DNA of 21,348 bases from Deltaproteobacteria bacterium (GTDB lineage: Bacteria > Desulfobacterota > Desulfuromonadia > Geobacterales > Pseudopelobacteraceae): assembly GCA_016219145.1 (NCBI GenBank), contig JACRCG010000238.1, positions 1 through 21,348 on the forward strand, written 5' to 3'. The first letter of the stretch is position 1; the number at the start of each line of letters is the position of its first letter. The translations under genes were made by a program, and so were the position numbers. This document shows positions 7,660-15,412 of the stretch, piece after piece. The notes under the pieces are model-generated. The model worked only from the letters and a program-made list of their open reading frames with translations. It did not search any database and was not told the DNA's origin.

Positions 7660-7705
7660 AGCAACCCTCCCTTTAACGCAGATCCAATCATAGTGATTTA
7701 TTTTG

Positions 7706-7733
7706 ATTATACAAGATAAATGGCCATATTGAA
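7706..7733 (-). promoter_or_regulatory. candidate sigma-70 promoter of the toxin-antitoxin pair
   Basis: On the minus strand a perfect -10 TATAAT (7711-7706) lies 16 bp after a weak -35 TTCAAT (7733-7728). The -10 is about 47 nt before the antitoxin ATG, leaving a short leader with the AGGGAGGG ribosome binding site. No other -10 of this quality is in the gap. Confidence 0.6.
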
Positions 7734-7760
7734 CGCTTAAATAACCTTGGCAGCCCAGCT

Positions 7761-10700
7761 TCAATGCGCAATCGCGTTGAACTCCACCCGGCTGCGGCCA
7801 GTGCTGTCCTTCTCCGGCGCTTTGTGAATATCGTCATTTTTCTGGAACAGCCTCTCTGCCGGCAGACCACCTTTTTTCACCAGATAGTCCATAACCGAAG
7901 TGGCTCGGTCGCGAGCCAGTTTCTGCAGTTCCGGTTCATCAACCACCGTACTGGTAATGATCAGTTTCCGCATTTCATCGTCCGGCAGATCTTTGACGAG
8001 GCCGATCACGTTGCGGGGTTTCGGGAATTTTTCCTTCCTGTAAACCGCTTTCAACAGCCGGGAGGTTTCTTCCGGCAATATCTGAATCGAGTCGGCGCTT
8101 TCGCCTTCCTTGATCTGGCGGTTTTTTGCCAGTTCAAGGAATTTCTCGTTGCGCAGCTTTGCGTTCAGCAGTTCGCGGCGATACCCTTCGGCATCTCTCT
8201 CCCGCTCGACATAGCCCTTTATCTCCATCTTGAGGCCCGGCCGGTCAGTCAGAACCTTTGCCAGCGCGGCCAACTTCTGCTCTTCCGCAGCGCTCAACAT
8301 GCTGGAACCGACCGCAAATTGAACTGAACTGAAATCCTGGCCGCCGCCGAACATTGATGAAAGCAGGGCAAACGGCGAGGTGGCCGCCTTGACGATCAGA
8401 TTTTTCACAACCTGCCAGACCACGCCCCAGATGCTGAACTTGGGGTCGTCGGTGCGACCGGTTACCGGCAGATCAAGGTGGATCTCGCCCTTGCGGTCCT
8501 TGAGCAGCGCTATCGCCAGCCGGACCGGCAGGCTGGTGGCTTTCTCGCTCTCGACTTTTTTGCCGAAAGTAAACTGGTCGATAAAGATATTGTTCTCGGA
8601 ATTGAGCTGTTTCTTGTCGATCAGATATTTGAGATCCAGAAACAGCTTGCCCTTTTCAACCGTGTAGCCGAGATAGGTGCCGGAGTAGGGCGTGACAGGA
8701 GAGAGGTCGATATCTTTGAACGACACTTTCAGATCGACGAACAGATCCTCCCTGAGCGGATTGATCCGGCCGGTAATCTGGAGCGGTGAATGGTTTTCGA
8801 GGTTGCCGCGCAGGTCTACGTCGGCCAGCCTGGTTTCTTCGGACGAAAGCCCGCTGACCCGCCCCCCCAGGTTGAAAAAGGTGCTGTTGAATGTCTGTGG
8901 CAGGTGCCGGTCGGTAAAGGAGATCGTGCCTTCCTGGATTGTTACGGCGCCGATTGAAATCGGAGCCCTTGGTTTTTGTTCCGCCGTCTGCGGTGGAGGC
9001 ACAGGAGCCGCCGCTGCCTTCTTTTCCTGATCTTTGGCCGGATCCGGACTTTCCGCATCCGGCTTGTCCACCAGATTTTGCAGGTTGAGTGTGCCGTCCT
9101 TCCTGACCACGATACGTGAGTAGAGATTGCTGAGCGATACCTCACGAATGGCCAGGCTGAAAGGCTCCAGGGTGCCCTGGATTTCGTCCAGCTGCAGGCT
9201 TTCCCATTTGAGCAGATCCTCCTCGGCCACCGCATCGATGGTGTGAAATGAACGCACCCCACTGCTCCCCTTGAAACTGCCGGTCGGCTTGCCGTCTTTC
9301 AGGGCGATATCGACATTCATGGCAGTGTCTGCCGTGCCGCCGACAACCAGCACGTTGATGTTGTCAGGGAAATAATCCTCAAAGTCGCGGATATGAAGGC
9401 GTCCCACCGCCAGCTGTCCCTTGTAGCGGAAGGGGAGGGGAGTCAGCTCACCGCCGGCTTTCAGACTCGTTTCCTTGTTTAATGTTGATGAAAATCTGAG
9501 TCCTGCCGGTTTGAATTTCGGCCCATTCAACCCGGTCAACGTCAACTGGCTGTTCTTCAGCGTAAAGTGCGGATTACCGTCACGACTTTTATCGGTAAAG
9601 GCGGAGTTTAGGCGATCAATCTGGAAACGCTTCAAAGACCATGAAAGCGGCTTTGACTCTTTTTTTGCCTCAGAAACAACTGCCTTCTTCGGAGTTGCGG
9701 CGGGCTCCTTTTTCAGCAGCGACAGCAGCGAGATGCTGCCGTCAGGCTCCCGTGAGAGTGAAATATCACCTTTTGATAAACGCACAGAGGCAGCTTCCGC
9801 GCGGTTGTCCTTCTGGTTGAAGGCGACACCGCCGACTTCCAGCAAGGCCAGGTCAAAACCCTCCTTGTCGCCGTAGCGGGCCGATAGTCCTTTCAGTGTG
9901 AGCGCGCCGTTGCCGACCTTAAGCCCCTCCTCATTTCCATAGGAAGCTTCAAGCTCAGCAGAAATTGTTCCCTTGATCGGAGCGGTCAGAAATTGCGCCA
10001 GGTAGGGCCACCCTCTTTGCAGCCTCAAGTCGCTCAACTCGGCTGATACGGTTGTCGACAGGGGAGTGACGGTGAAGCCGCCGTCTGCGTTCAAGGTGGC
10101 TTCATTATCCAGAAGCATCGAAAGTTCGAAATCACCCTTGGTATCTGGGGCGGTCGAGATATTACGGGCCACTATATCGATTTCAGAGATTGTTGCTTTA
10201 AATCCGCCAGGCGGCATGGCGTCGCTGATATGCACGGAGGCGTTATTGAGCTTGAACGAGGCAACTGAAATCCGGGGTTTTTCTGACTTGTCCGACTTGT
10301 TCGACTTGTCTGGTTTGCCGGAATGAGATTTCTGTGCCTCACTCATCAGCGCAGAGTACATCCAGGCGCCTTTTCTATCCCGGCTGGCAAATACTTCCAT
10401 CCCATCCAGCAGGATAGAATCCAGAGCGAATTTCTGTGCAAAAATATCCAGACGGGAGGCGTTGACCTGCAATGACGGGATTTTCAGCAGCGGCCGGCCG
10501 TCTCTCAAGTTGAGCGAGATGTTGTCAAGGCGTGCCATCCCTTTCATAGTCAGTTCCGGTTTCTTGTCAGACGATACCTTGTAGTTGATCTCCGCATCGA
10601 CGGTCAACGCTCCTGAGGCCAGATTAACCGGCGGTTTGTGCGGAGCATAAGCTACATAGCGGGGCAGATCGAGCAGTTTCAGATCAATCCTGACGGCGGT

Positions 10701-11345
10701 CTCCATGGATTTACTGAGCGGCTTGAGCTTGCCGCCGAAGCTGAAAGCGGCTCCGTTGACAATGGCGGATAATTTAGGGTCAGTATATTTTTCAACCAGA
10801 TAGGGAATGTTGCTGATAAACGGGATCGCGACCTCCAGATTTTTGACGGAATGCTTTCTGCCGCCGTCAACCGCGCGGTCGTCAAAGTCAATCGAGCCGT
10901 TGTGAACAGTAATGTTGTTGATCGAAAAGCGGCTTTCACCCTGAGACTCTTTTTTGGGGCGGGCTTGCAGGCGATCGACTATATCGCTGAAACTGAAGCG
11001 GTTGGCGGCCAGGCGGGCCAGAGAAACCGCAGGAGAGTCGAGAGTGACTTCGTCAATCACCAACGCCCGCCTGAATATCGAAGCGCTGCTGAGGGAAACA
11101 CGCAGTTTGTCAACAGCGACAAAAGGAGCCCCGCCGTTTTCCTCCAGGGCAAAGCCGCTGATTGTTACCGACAGGGTAAAGGGATTTATGGCAACCCTGG
11201 CAATGCGTGCCGGCCTGCCGGTGGCTTCCTGGATGGCCTTGACCGCCTGGCTGCGAACTATGAAGGGCAGGATGGCGATTGAAAAGAGAATAGCGGCAAA
11301 TAATACCCCGGCGGCTATCAGGATCGGTTTTTTCGGAATTTGCAT
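7761..11345 (-). CDS. DUF748/AsmA-like envelope protein
   Basis: A very large 1194-residue protein. Residues about 8-30 form one N-terminal membrane anchor (PILIAAGVLFAAILFSIAIL). The rest is long beta-rich DUF748/AsmA-like repeats, with FALEENGG, VDKLRVSLSSASIFRRALVI and the VTLDSPAVSL motif near the start and a second FTDRHLPQ / YLGYTVEKGKLFLDLKYLIDKKQLN block at about 830-960. A C-terminal region (about 1005-1194) is OmpA-like: VQFAVGSSMLSAAEEQKLAALAKVL and later RDRATSVMDYLVKKGGLPAERLF. AsmA-like proteins are proposed to bridge the envelope for lipid movement; a role here is inference. Low-complexity Lys/Ser/Pro linkers occur at about 340-355 and 750-780. AGAGAGGG lies upstream of the ATG at 11345. 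It is transcribed alone, divergently from cimA. Confidence 0.85.
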   Translation of the reverse strand: MQIPKKPILIAAGVLFAAILFSIAILPFIVRSQAVKAIQEATGRPARIARVAINPFTLSVTISGFALEENGGAPFVAVDKLRVSLSSASIFRRALVIDEVTLDSPAVSLARLAANRFSFSDIVDRLQARPKKESQGESRFSINNITVHNGSIDFDDRAVDGGRKHSVKNLEVAIPFISNIPYLVEKYTDPKLSAIVNGAAFSFGGKLKPLSKSMETAVRIDLKLLDLPRYVAYAPHKPPVNLASGALTVDAEINYKVSSDKKPELTMKGMARLDNISLNLRDGRPLLKIPSLQVNASRLDIFAQKFALDSILLDGMEVFASRDRKGAWMYSALMSEAQKSHSGKPDKSNKSDKSEKPRISVASFKLNNASVHISDAMPPGGFKATISEIDIVARNISTAPDTKGDFELSMLLDNEATLNADGGFTVTPLSTTVSAELSDLRLQRGWPYLAQFLTAPIKGTISAELEASYGNEEGLKVGNGALTLKGLSARYGDKEGFDLALLEVGGVAFNQKDNRAEAASVRLSKGDISLSREPDGSISLLSLLKKEPAATPKKAVVSEAKKESKPLSWSLKRFQIDRLNSAFTDKSRDGNPHFTLKNSQLTLTGLNGPKFKPAGLRFSSTLNKETSLKAGGELTPLPFRYKGQLAVGRLHIRDFEDYFPDNINVLVVGGTADTAMNVDIALKDGKPTGSFKGSSGVRSFHTIDAVAEEDLLKWESLQLDEIQGTLEPFSLAIREVSLSNLYSRIVVRKDGTLNLQNLVDKPDAESPDPAKDQEKKAAAAPVPPPQTAEQKPRAPISIGAVTIQEGTISFTDRHLPQTFNSTFFNLGGRVSGLSSEETRLADVDLRGNLENHSPLQITGRINPLREDLFVDLKVSFKDIDLSPVTPYSGTYLGYTVEKGKLFLDLKYLIDKKQLNSENNIFIDQFTFGKKVESEKATSLPVRLAIALLKDRKGEIHLDLPVTGRTDDPKFSIWGVVWQVVKNLIVKAATSPFALLSSMFGGGQDFSSVQFAVGSSMLSAAEEQKLAALAKVLTDRPGLKMEIKGYVERERDAEGYRRELLNAKLRNEKFLELAKNRQIKEGESADSIQILPEETSRLLKAVYRKEKFPKPRNVIGLVKDLPDDEMRKLIITSTVVDEPELQKLARDRATSVMDYLVKKGGLPAERLFQKNDDIHKAPEKDSTGRSRVEFNAIAH

Positions 11346-11386
11346 GGGAGCCCTCTCTGGATCAGACCTGATGATTTTGGCGTCAC

Positions 11387-11415
11387 ATTGTATCTCAAAA
11401 AGGAGGAATTCAGAA
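11387..11415 (-). promoter_or_regulatory. weak candidate promoter for the DUF748 gene
   Basis: On the minus strand TACAAT (11392-11387) follows TTCTGA (11415-11410) with a 17-bp spacer. The -10 is good, the -35 poor. It sits about 40 nt before the ATG at 11345 in the divergent gap with cimA. No convincing promoter could be picked for cimA in the same gap. Confidence 0.3.
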
Positions 11416-11531
11416 TACTTAATATTTGCTTCTGCCGTTTTTGTTGAAAAATGCGAAAAAAGCAGATAAAAGGGAACACCATTTTATTGTAAGGATGGCG
11501 AGATTTATATTCTTATTTTTCGGAGGCAGAG

Positions 11532-13100
11532 ATGAGTCTGGTAAAACTGTATGATACGACCCTGCGGGACGGCACGCAGGCGGAAGATATATCGTTTCAG
11601 ATGGAGGACAAGATCCGCATCGCCCACAGGCTGGACGAACTGGGGATTCATTACATCGAGGGGGGCTGGCCGGGCAGCAATCCCAAGGATGTGGCTTTTT
11701 TCAAGGATATCAAGAAAGAAAAGCTATCCCAGGCCAAGATAGCGGCTTTTGGCTCGACCCGCCGCGCCAAGGTCACACCCGACAAGGACAGCAATATCAT
11801 CACTCTGGTCAAGGCCGAGCCGGATGTGATCACCATCTTCGGCAAGACCTGGGATTTTCATGTGCGCGAAGCTCTGCGCATATCGCTGGAAGAGAATCTG
11901 GAGCTGATCTACGATTCGCTGGAATATCTGAAAAAGCATGCCCCGGAGGTTTTTTACGACGCCGAGCATTTCTTTGACGGCTACAAGGCCGACCCAGCCT
12001 ACGCCATCAAGACCCTTCAGGCGGCCGAGCAGGCCAAGGCCGACTGCATCATCCTTTGTGACACCAACGGCGGGACGATGCCGTTCGAGATAGCTGAAAT
12101 AATCAAGGCTGTAAAAAAACAGATCAAGACGCCGCTCGGCATTCATACCCATAATGATGGCGAATGCGCCGTAGCCAACAGCCTGATCGCCGTCGAGCAG
12201 GGCATTGTCCAGGTTCAGGGTACTATCAACGGTTTCGGAGAGCGATGCGGCAATGCCAACCTCTGCTCCATCATCCCGGCCTTGAAAGCCAAGATGAAAA
12301 AGAAGTGCATCACCGACGAGCAGATGCGCCACCTGCGGGATCTCTCCCGTTTCGTCTACGAATTGGCAAATCTGGCGCCAAACAAACATCAGGCCTATGT
12401 CGGCAATTCGGCCTTTGCTCATAAAGGGGGAGTGCATGTCAGCGCAATTCAACGCCATCCCGAGACCTACGAGCACATGCGTCCGGAGCTGGTCGGTAAC
12501 TGCACCAGAGTTCTGATCTCAGACCTGTCCGGACGTTCCAACATCCTGGCCAAAGCCGAGGAATTCAACATCAATCTGGACAGCAAAGATCCGGTTACGC
12601 TGGAGATTCTCGACAATATCAAGGAGATGGAAAACCGTGGCTACCAGTTTGAGGGGGCCGAGGCATCCTTTGAGCTGCTGATGAAAAAAGCGCTCGGGAC
12701 GCACAAAAAATTCTTTTCCGTTCTTGGTTTCCGTGTGCTTGACGAGAAGCGGGGTGAGGACGAAAAGCCGATGGCAGAGGCTACAATCAGGGTAAAAGTC
12801 GGCGGAAAAGTGGAGCACACAGCCGCCGAAGGTAATGGACCCGTCAACGCGCTGGACAATGCCATACGCAAGGCGCTGGAAAAGTTTTATCCCAAGCTGA
12901 AGGAGCTTAAGCTGCTGGATTACAAGGTGCGGGTCCTGCCGGCCGGGCAGGGGACCGCCTCGTCCACACGGGTACTGATCGAGTCAGGCGACAAACAGAG
13001 CCGCTGGGGCACGGTAGGGGTGTCGGACAACATTATTGACGCCTCCTATCAGGCGCTGATTGACAGCATCGACTACAAGCTGCACAAGTCGGAGGAGTAG
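11532..13100 (+). CDS. cimA: (R)-citramalate synthase
   Basis: This enzyme condenses acetyl-CoA and pyruvate to (R)-citramalate, the first step of the threonine-independent isoleucine route; it acts in the cytoplasm. The 522-residue protein has the DRE-TIM metallolyase start LYDTTLRDGTQ (catalytic Arg and metal Asp), the HTHNDGECAVANS metal-binding motif and GTINGFGERCGNANL, then NKHQAYVGNSAFAHKGGVHVSA. A C-terminal LeuA-type regulatory domain follows (about 390-515, with VRVLPAGQGTASSTRVLIES), the site of isoleucine feedback in the family. IEGGWPGSNPKD separates CimA from LeuA and homocitrate synthases. A strong GGAGG lies 6 nt before the ATG. Geobacter species are known to make isoleucine mainly by this route. 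Confidence 0.95.
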   Translation: MSLVKLYDTTLRDGTQAEDISFQMEDKIRIAHRLDELGIHYIEGGWPGSNPKDVAFFKDIKKEKLSQAKIAAFGSTRRAKVTPDKDSNIITLVKAEPDVITIFGKTWDFHVREALRISLEENLELIYDSLEYLKKHAPEVFYDAEHFFDGYKADPAYAIKTLQAAEQAKADCIILCDTNGGTMPFEIAEIIKAVKKQIKTPLGIHTHNDGECAVANSLIAVEQGIVQVQGTINGFGERCGNANLCSIIPALKAKMKKKCITDEQMRHLRDLSRFVYELANLAPNKHQAYVGNSAFAHKGGVHVSAIQRHPETYEHMRPELVGNCTRVLISDLSGRSNILAKAEEFNINLDSKDPVTLEILDNIKEMENRGYQFEGAEASFELLMKKALGTHKKFFSVLGFRVLDEKRGEDEKPMAEATIRVKVGGKVEHTAAEGNGPVNALDNAIRKALEKFYPKLKELKLLDYKVRVLPAGQGTASSTRVLIESGDKQSRWGTVGVSDNIIDASYQALIDSIDYKLHKSEE

Positions 13101-13124
13101 CAGGTCGCCGCAGGGGCTGTCTTC

Positions 13125-13673
13125 ATGCAGCGAGTCATCATTATTATTCTTGCTGTCCTGGTTGTACTGCCGGTTTTTCTGAAAGGCCGCTCGAACGGAG
13201 TTCACCCCGTTCCGGCGGCCTTTTCAGCATTATCGTCAGCAAGAGTCCAGGTTCGTATCGGCGGTGATGTCCGTCATGCCGGCATTTACAATGTCAGCGC
13301 CAATTCATTGGCGCCAAGCGTCATGATTTTGGCGGTGCCTGATAACAAGATCTCGCGGTTGCTGCCAACCGGGGCAACAGGGCTTCCTGTTGTGAACGGC
13401 GCTGATATCCATCTCAAAATTGAGCGGGACGGCACCGGCATAATAACAGTCGGATCCATACCAGCGGGTGAACGGATGGTTCTGGGGATACCTCTTGATA
13501 TCAACAGTATGAGTGAAGCTGATTTTGATCGACTGCCAGGCGTTGGCGCAGTTATGGCAAGACGAATCATTGAATATCGTCAAAATAATGGCGGAAAAAT
13601 GAAGGTAGAGGATCTGCTGGCTGTTGGCGGTATTAGTGAAAATAAGTATGTCAGGATATGCAAGTACTTCTAA
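13125..13673 (+). CDS. ComEA-like SLBB / helix-hairpin-helix protein
   Basis: A 182-residue protein with an N-terminal membrane anchor or signal (RVIIIILAVLVVLPVFL). A short SLBB-like segment comes next (VRIGGDVRHAGIYNVSANSL, about 43-62), and a C-terminal ComEA helix-hairpin-helix domain (about 125-182: DINSMSEADFDRLPGVGAVMARRIIEYR, then VEDLLAVGGISENKYVRICKYF). ComEA proteins bind double-stranded DNA outside the inner membrane during uptake. The SLBB plus HhH order matches ComEA, but no other competence gene is nearby. It starts 24 nt after cimA with only a weak CAGGGGC before the ATG. The hairpin at 13185-13220 lies within codons 21-32. Confidence 0.85.
   Translation: MQRVIIIILAVLVVLPVFLKGRSNGVHPVPAAFSALSSARVQVRIGGDVRHAGIYNVSANSLAPSVMILAVPDNKISRLLPTGATGLPVVNGADIHLKIERDGTGIITVGSIPAGERMVLGIPLDINSMSEADFDRLPGVGAVMARRIIEYRQNNGGKMKVEDLLAVGGISENKYVRICKYF
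13185..13224 (+). terminator. terminator-like hairpin inside the ComEA-like coding region
   Basis: A GC-rich stem (GGCCGCTCGAACGG, 13185-13198, against CCGTTCCGGCGGCC, 13207-13220) pairs 12 of 14 positions around an 8-nt loop, followed by TTTT. It is about 85 nt after the cimA stop. It has the shape of an intrinsic terminator but the T-run is short and it lies within an open reading frame, so the function is uncertain. Confidence 0.4.
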
Positions 13674-13796
13674 CATACTGTATTGGCAAAGTATTATTTT
13701 TGATACATTTTTATTTAGGGCCTGTTTATTTTGTTGGCATGAATGATGTAGTCCGTCTCCCTGTCATTTTTATTCTACGGTTCAGGGGGGGGATTT

Positions 13797-13952
13797 ATGC
13801 ATTGTCCGCGCTGCAAGGGCAGGATGTTTGCCGAGAAGTTCTATGATTTTGTGCGTTCGTTCGACGCGTGGAAATGCACCTGCTGCGGAGAGTTGCTGGA
13901 TTCCACCATTCTCGCAAACCGGGCCAAAAACAATAATCTCCAACTCGGTTAA
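13797..13952 (+). CDS. small double-CxxC zinc-ribbon protein
   Basis: A 51-residue protein with two cysteine pairs, CPRC (residues 3-6) and CTCC (about 28-31), spaced as in a zinc ribbon, separated by GRMFAEKFYDFVRSFDAWK. A short polar tail (NRAKNNNLQLG) follows. The ATG is preceded by A followed by eight Gs with 4 nt spacing, and the stop is followed by a good terminator, which argues for a real, separately ended gene. I cannot name a function. Small proteins of this shape bind zinc and may contact nucleic acid or protein. It could be a fragment of a larger zinc-finger family, but nothing in frame continues on either side. Confidence 0.75.
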   Translation: MHCPRCKGRMFAEKFYDFVRSFDAWKCTCCGELLDSTILANRAKNNNLQLG

Positions 13953-13983
13953 CAGATCAGACAAACACTACAGCACAGTATGA

Positions 13984-14010
13984 GGGAACCTGGCAACGGG
14001 TTCCCTTTTT
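13984..14010 (+). terminator. intrinsic terminator after the small zinc-ribbon gene
   Basis: A perfect 7-bp stem GGGAACC (13984-13990) / GGTTCCC (13999-14005) with an 8-nt loop, followed directly by TTTTT. It lies 32 nt after the stop of the small gene and immediately before the rph promoter, so it separates the two transcription units. Confidence 0.85.
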
Positions 14011-14012
14011 GT

Positions 14013-14040
14013 TTGACACAATTATCTCTGAAGAGGTAAT
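14013..14040 (+). promoter_or_regulatory. candidate sigma-70 promoter of rph-rdgB
   Basis: A perfect -35 TTGACA (14013-14018) followed after 16 bp by GGTAAT (14035-14040), four of six to consensus. It lies just after a terminator and about 44 nt before the rph ATG, where a promoter is needed. Confidence 0.5.
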
Positions 14041-14083
14041 GAACTACTCTCGAATTATGCCCAAGAAATCAAGGAGTAGTAAG

Positions 14084-14803
14084 ATGTCAAGAAACGACGG
14101 CCGCAGCAGCACCGATTTGCGCCCAATTACAATTACACGAAATTTTACCAGGCATGCCGAAGGTTCGGTGCTGATAGAGTTTGGTGACACCAGAGTCATC
14201 TGCACCGCATCTGTTGAAGAGTCGGTCCCTCCGTTTTTGAGAGGCAAGGGGAGCGGGTGGGTCACGGCCGAGTATGCCATGCTGCCCAGAGCCACACATA
14301 CCCGCTCGTCCCGCGAAGCTGCCAAAGGTAAGCAGAGTGGACGGACGCTTGAGATTCAGCGTCTGATCGGACGCTCTCTGCGCGCTGTGACCGATATGAC
14401 AAAACTTGGCGAGCGCTCGATCACGATTGATTGCGACGTGATTCAGGCCGACGGCGGAACGCGCACCGCCTCCATTACCGGGGCCTATGTCGCTCTTGTT
14501 GATGCTTTGACCCTGTTGAAGTCCAGAGGAGTTATTTCAGAGATCCCGCTCAAAGAGGCTGTTGCAGCCGTAAGCGTTGGAATCGTGAACGGAGAGGTCC
14601 TGCTTGATCTTGACTACCTTGAAGATTCGGCGGCCGAGGTGGACATGAACTTTGTCATGACCTCCAGTGACCGTTTTGTGGAAGTGCAGGGAACTGCCGA
14701 AGCAGAGCCGTTTACAGCTGCCCAGATGGATGCCATGCGAGAGCTTGCCTTGAAAGGAATCAGAAGGCTGTTCGAAATCCAGCGGGAGGCGCTTGCAAGA
14801 TGA
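14084..14803 (+). CDS. rph: ribonuclease PH
   Basis: A phosphorolytic 3'-5' exoribonuclease that trims the 3' ends of tRNA precursors, acting as a hexamer. The 239-residue protein has the usual length and start (MSRNDGRSSTDLRPITITRNF). Core motifs seen are ATHTRSSREAAKGKQSGRTLE with the phosphate-binding Arg residues, LIGRSLRAV, the catalytic-site acidic stretch IDCDVIQADGGTRTASITGAYVAL, and VDMNFVMTSSDRFVEVQGTAEAEPF. The ATG at 14084 is chosen because AAGGAG (14071-14076) is 7 nt upstream. An in-frame ATG at 14009 overlaps the terminator and promoter and is rejected. It shares an ATGA overlap with rdgB, a pairing common in bacteria. Confidence 0.96.
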   Translation: MSRNDGRSSTDLRPITITRNFTRHAEGSVLIEFGDTRVICTASVEESVPPFLRGKGSGWVTAEYAMLPRATHTRSSREAAKGKQSGRTLEIQRLIGRSLRAVTDMTKLGERSITIDCDVIQADGGTRTASITGAYVALVDALTLLKSRGVISEIPLKEAVAAVSVGIVNGEVLLDLDYLEDSAAEVDMNFVMTSSDRFVEVQGTAEAEPFTAAQMDAMRELALKGIRRLFEIQREALAR

Positions 14804-15405
14804 AAAAGCTGGTGGTTGCAACCCGCAACCGAGGCAAGATCAGGGAGATCCAGGCGCTGCTGGATGGACTGATTGAAGAGGTCATCTGTTCAGCGGACGT
14901 TGACGGATTCTCCGATACTGTTGAGGATGGTGGATCTTTTGAGGAAAATGCCCTCAAAAAAGCGCGTGAAGCGGCTCTTTTTACCGGCCTGCCGGCTCTG
15001 GCCGATGATTCCGGGCTGGTGGTTGAAGCATTGAATGGCCGTCCCGGAGTATATTCGGCGCGCTTTGCAGGCGAGGGCGCAGGAGACGAAGCCAACAACG
15101 CCCGGCTCATCGAAGAGCTGGAAAAGATCGGGCCGGACAGGCGCCAGGCGGCCTTCGTCTGCGTGCTGGCTTTTGTGACGCCGGACGGGGTTGAGCGCAC
15201 CTTCACCGGCAGGGTAGGGGGGCGGATTCTCGATCTGCCACAGGGCAGTGGAGGTTTCGGATACGACCCGCTTTTTCTGGTAGAGGGTTTTGGTCGTACC
15301 ATGGCGGAGCTGGCGCTGGAGGAGAAGAATAATATCAGTCACCGGGGTCAGGCTTTCCGGCAGTTTCGTGATTATTTGAGAGTTAATATTTTTGAGCAAA
15401 CTTAA
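14800..15405 (+). CDS. rdgB: dITP/XTP pyrophosphatase (RdgB/HAM1)
   Basis: Hydrolyses non-canonical purine triphosphates (dITP, ITP, XTP) to the monophosphate and pyrophosphate, keeping them out of nucleic acids. The 201-residue protein has the family motifs in order: VVATRNRGKIREI at the N-terminus (nucleotide-binding Thr/Asn...Lys), GGSFEENALKKAREA, the metal-binding LADDSGLVVEALNGRPGVYSARFAG, GSGGFGYDPLFLVEG and the C-terminal KNNISHRGQAF. It overlaps rph by 4 nt, so translation is probably coupled. A palindromic repeat begins 8 nt after its stop. Confidence 0.96.
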   Translation: MKKLVVATRNRGKIREIQALLDGLIEEVICSADVDGFSDTVEDGGSFEENALKKAREAALFTGLPALADDSGLVVEALNGRPGVYSARFAGEGAGDEANNARLIEELEKIGPDRRQAAFVCVLAFVTPDGVERTFTGRVGGRILDLPQGSGGFGYDPLFLVEGFGRTMAELALEEKNNISHRGQAFRQFRDYLRVNIFEQT

Positions 15406-15412
15406 ACAACGA

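Noticed and set aside
8862..8868. Run of seven Cs inside the DUF748 gene as a phase-variation tract
   Set aside because: It encodes ordinary Gly-Gly codons in a GC-rich region and is short; nothing else suggests slippage.
11441..11472. Possible cimA promoter (TTGTTG or TTGAAA with GATAAA/TAAAAG)
   Set aside because: The elements are poor matches in an A-rich stretch and several spacings are equally good; no single choice could be defended.
11724..12476. 250-codon minus-strand open frame within cimA
   Set aside because: It is antisense to strongly conserved CimA motifs and has no family features or binding site.
13673..13705. Weak hairpin after the ComEA-like stop followed by TATTTTT
   Set aside because: The stem is only about five A/T-rich pairs with a 10-nt loop, too weak to call a terminator.
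13732..13748. Sigma-54-like GG...GT pair before the small zinc-ribbon gene
   Set aside because: The downstream element has GT instead of GC and the flanking bases do not match the -24/-12 consensus.
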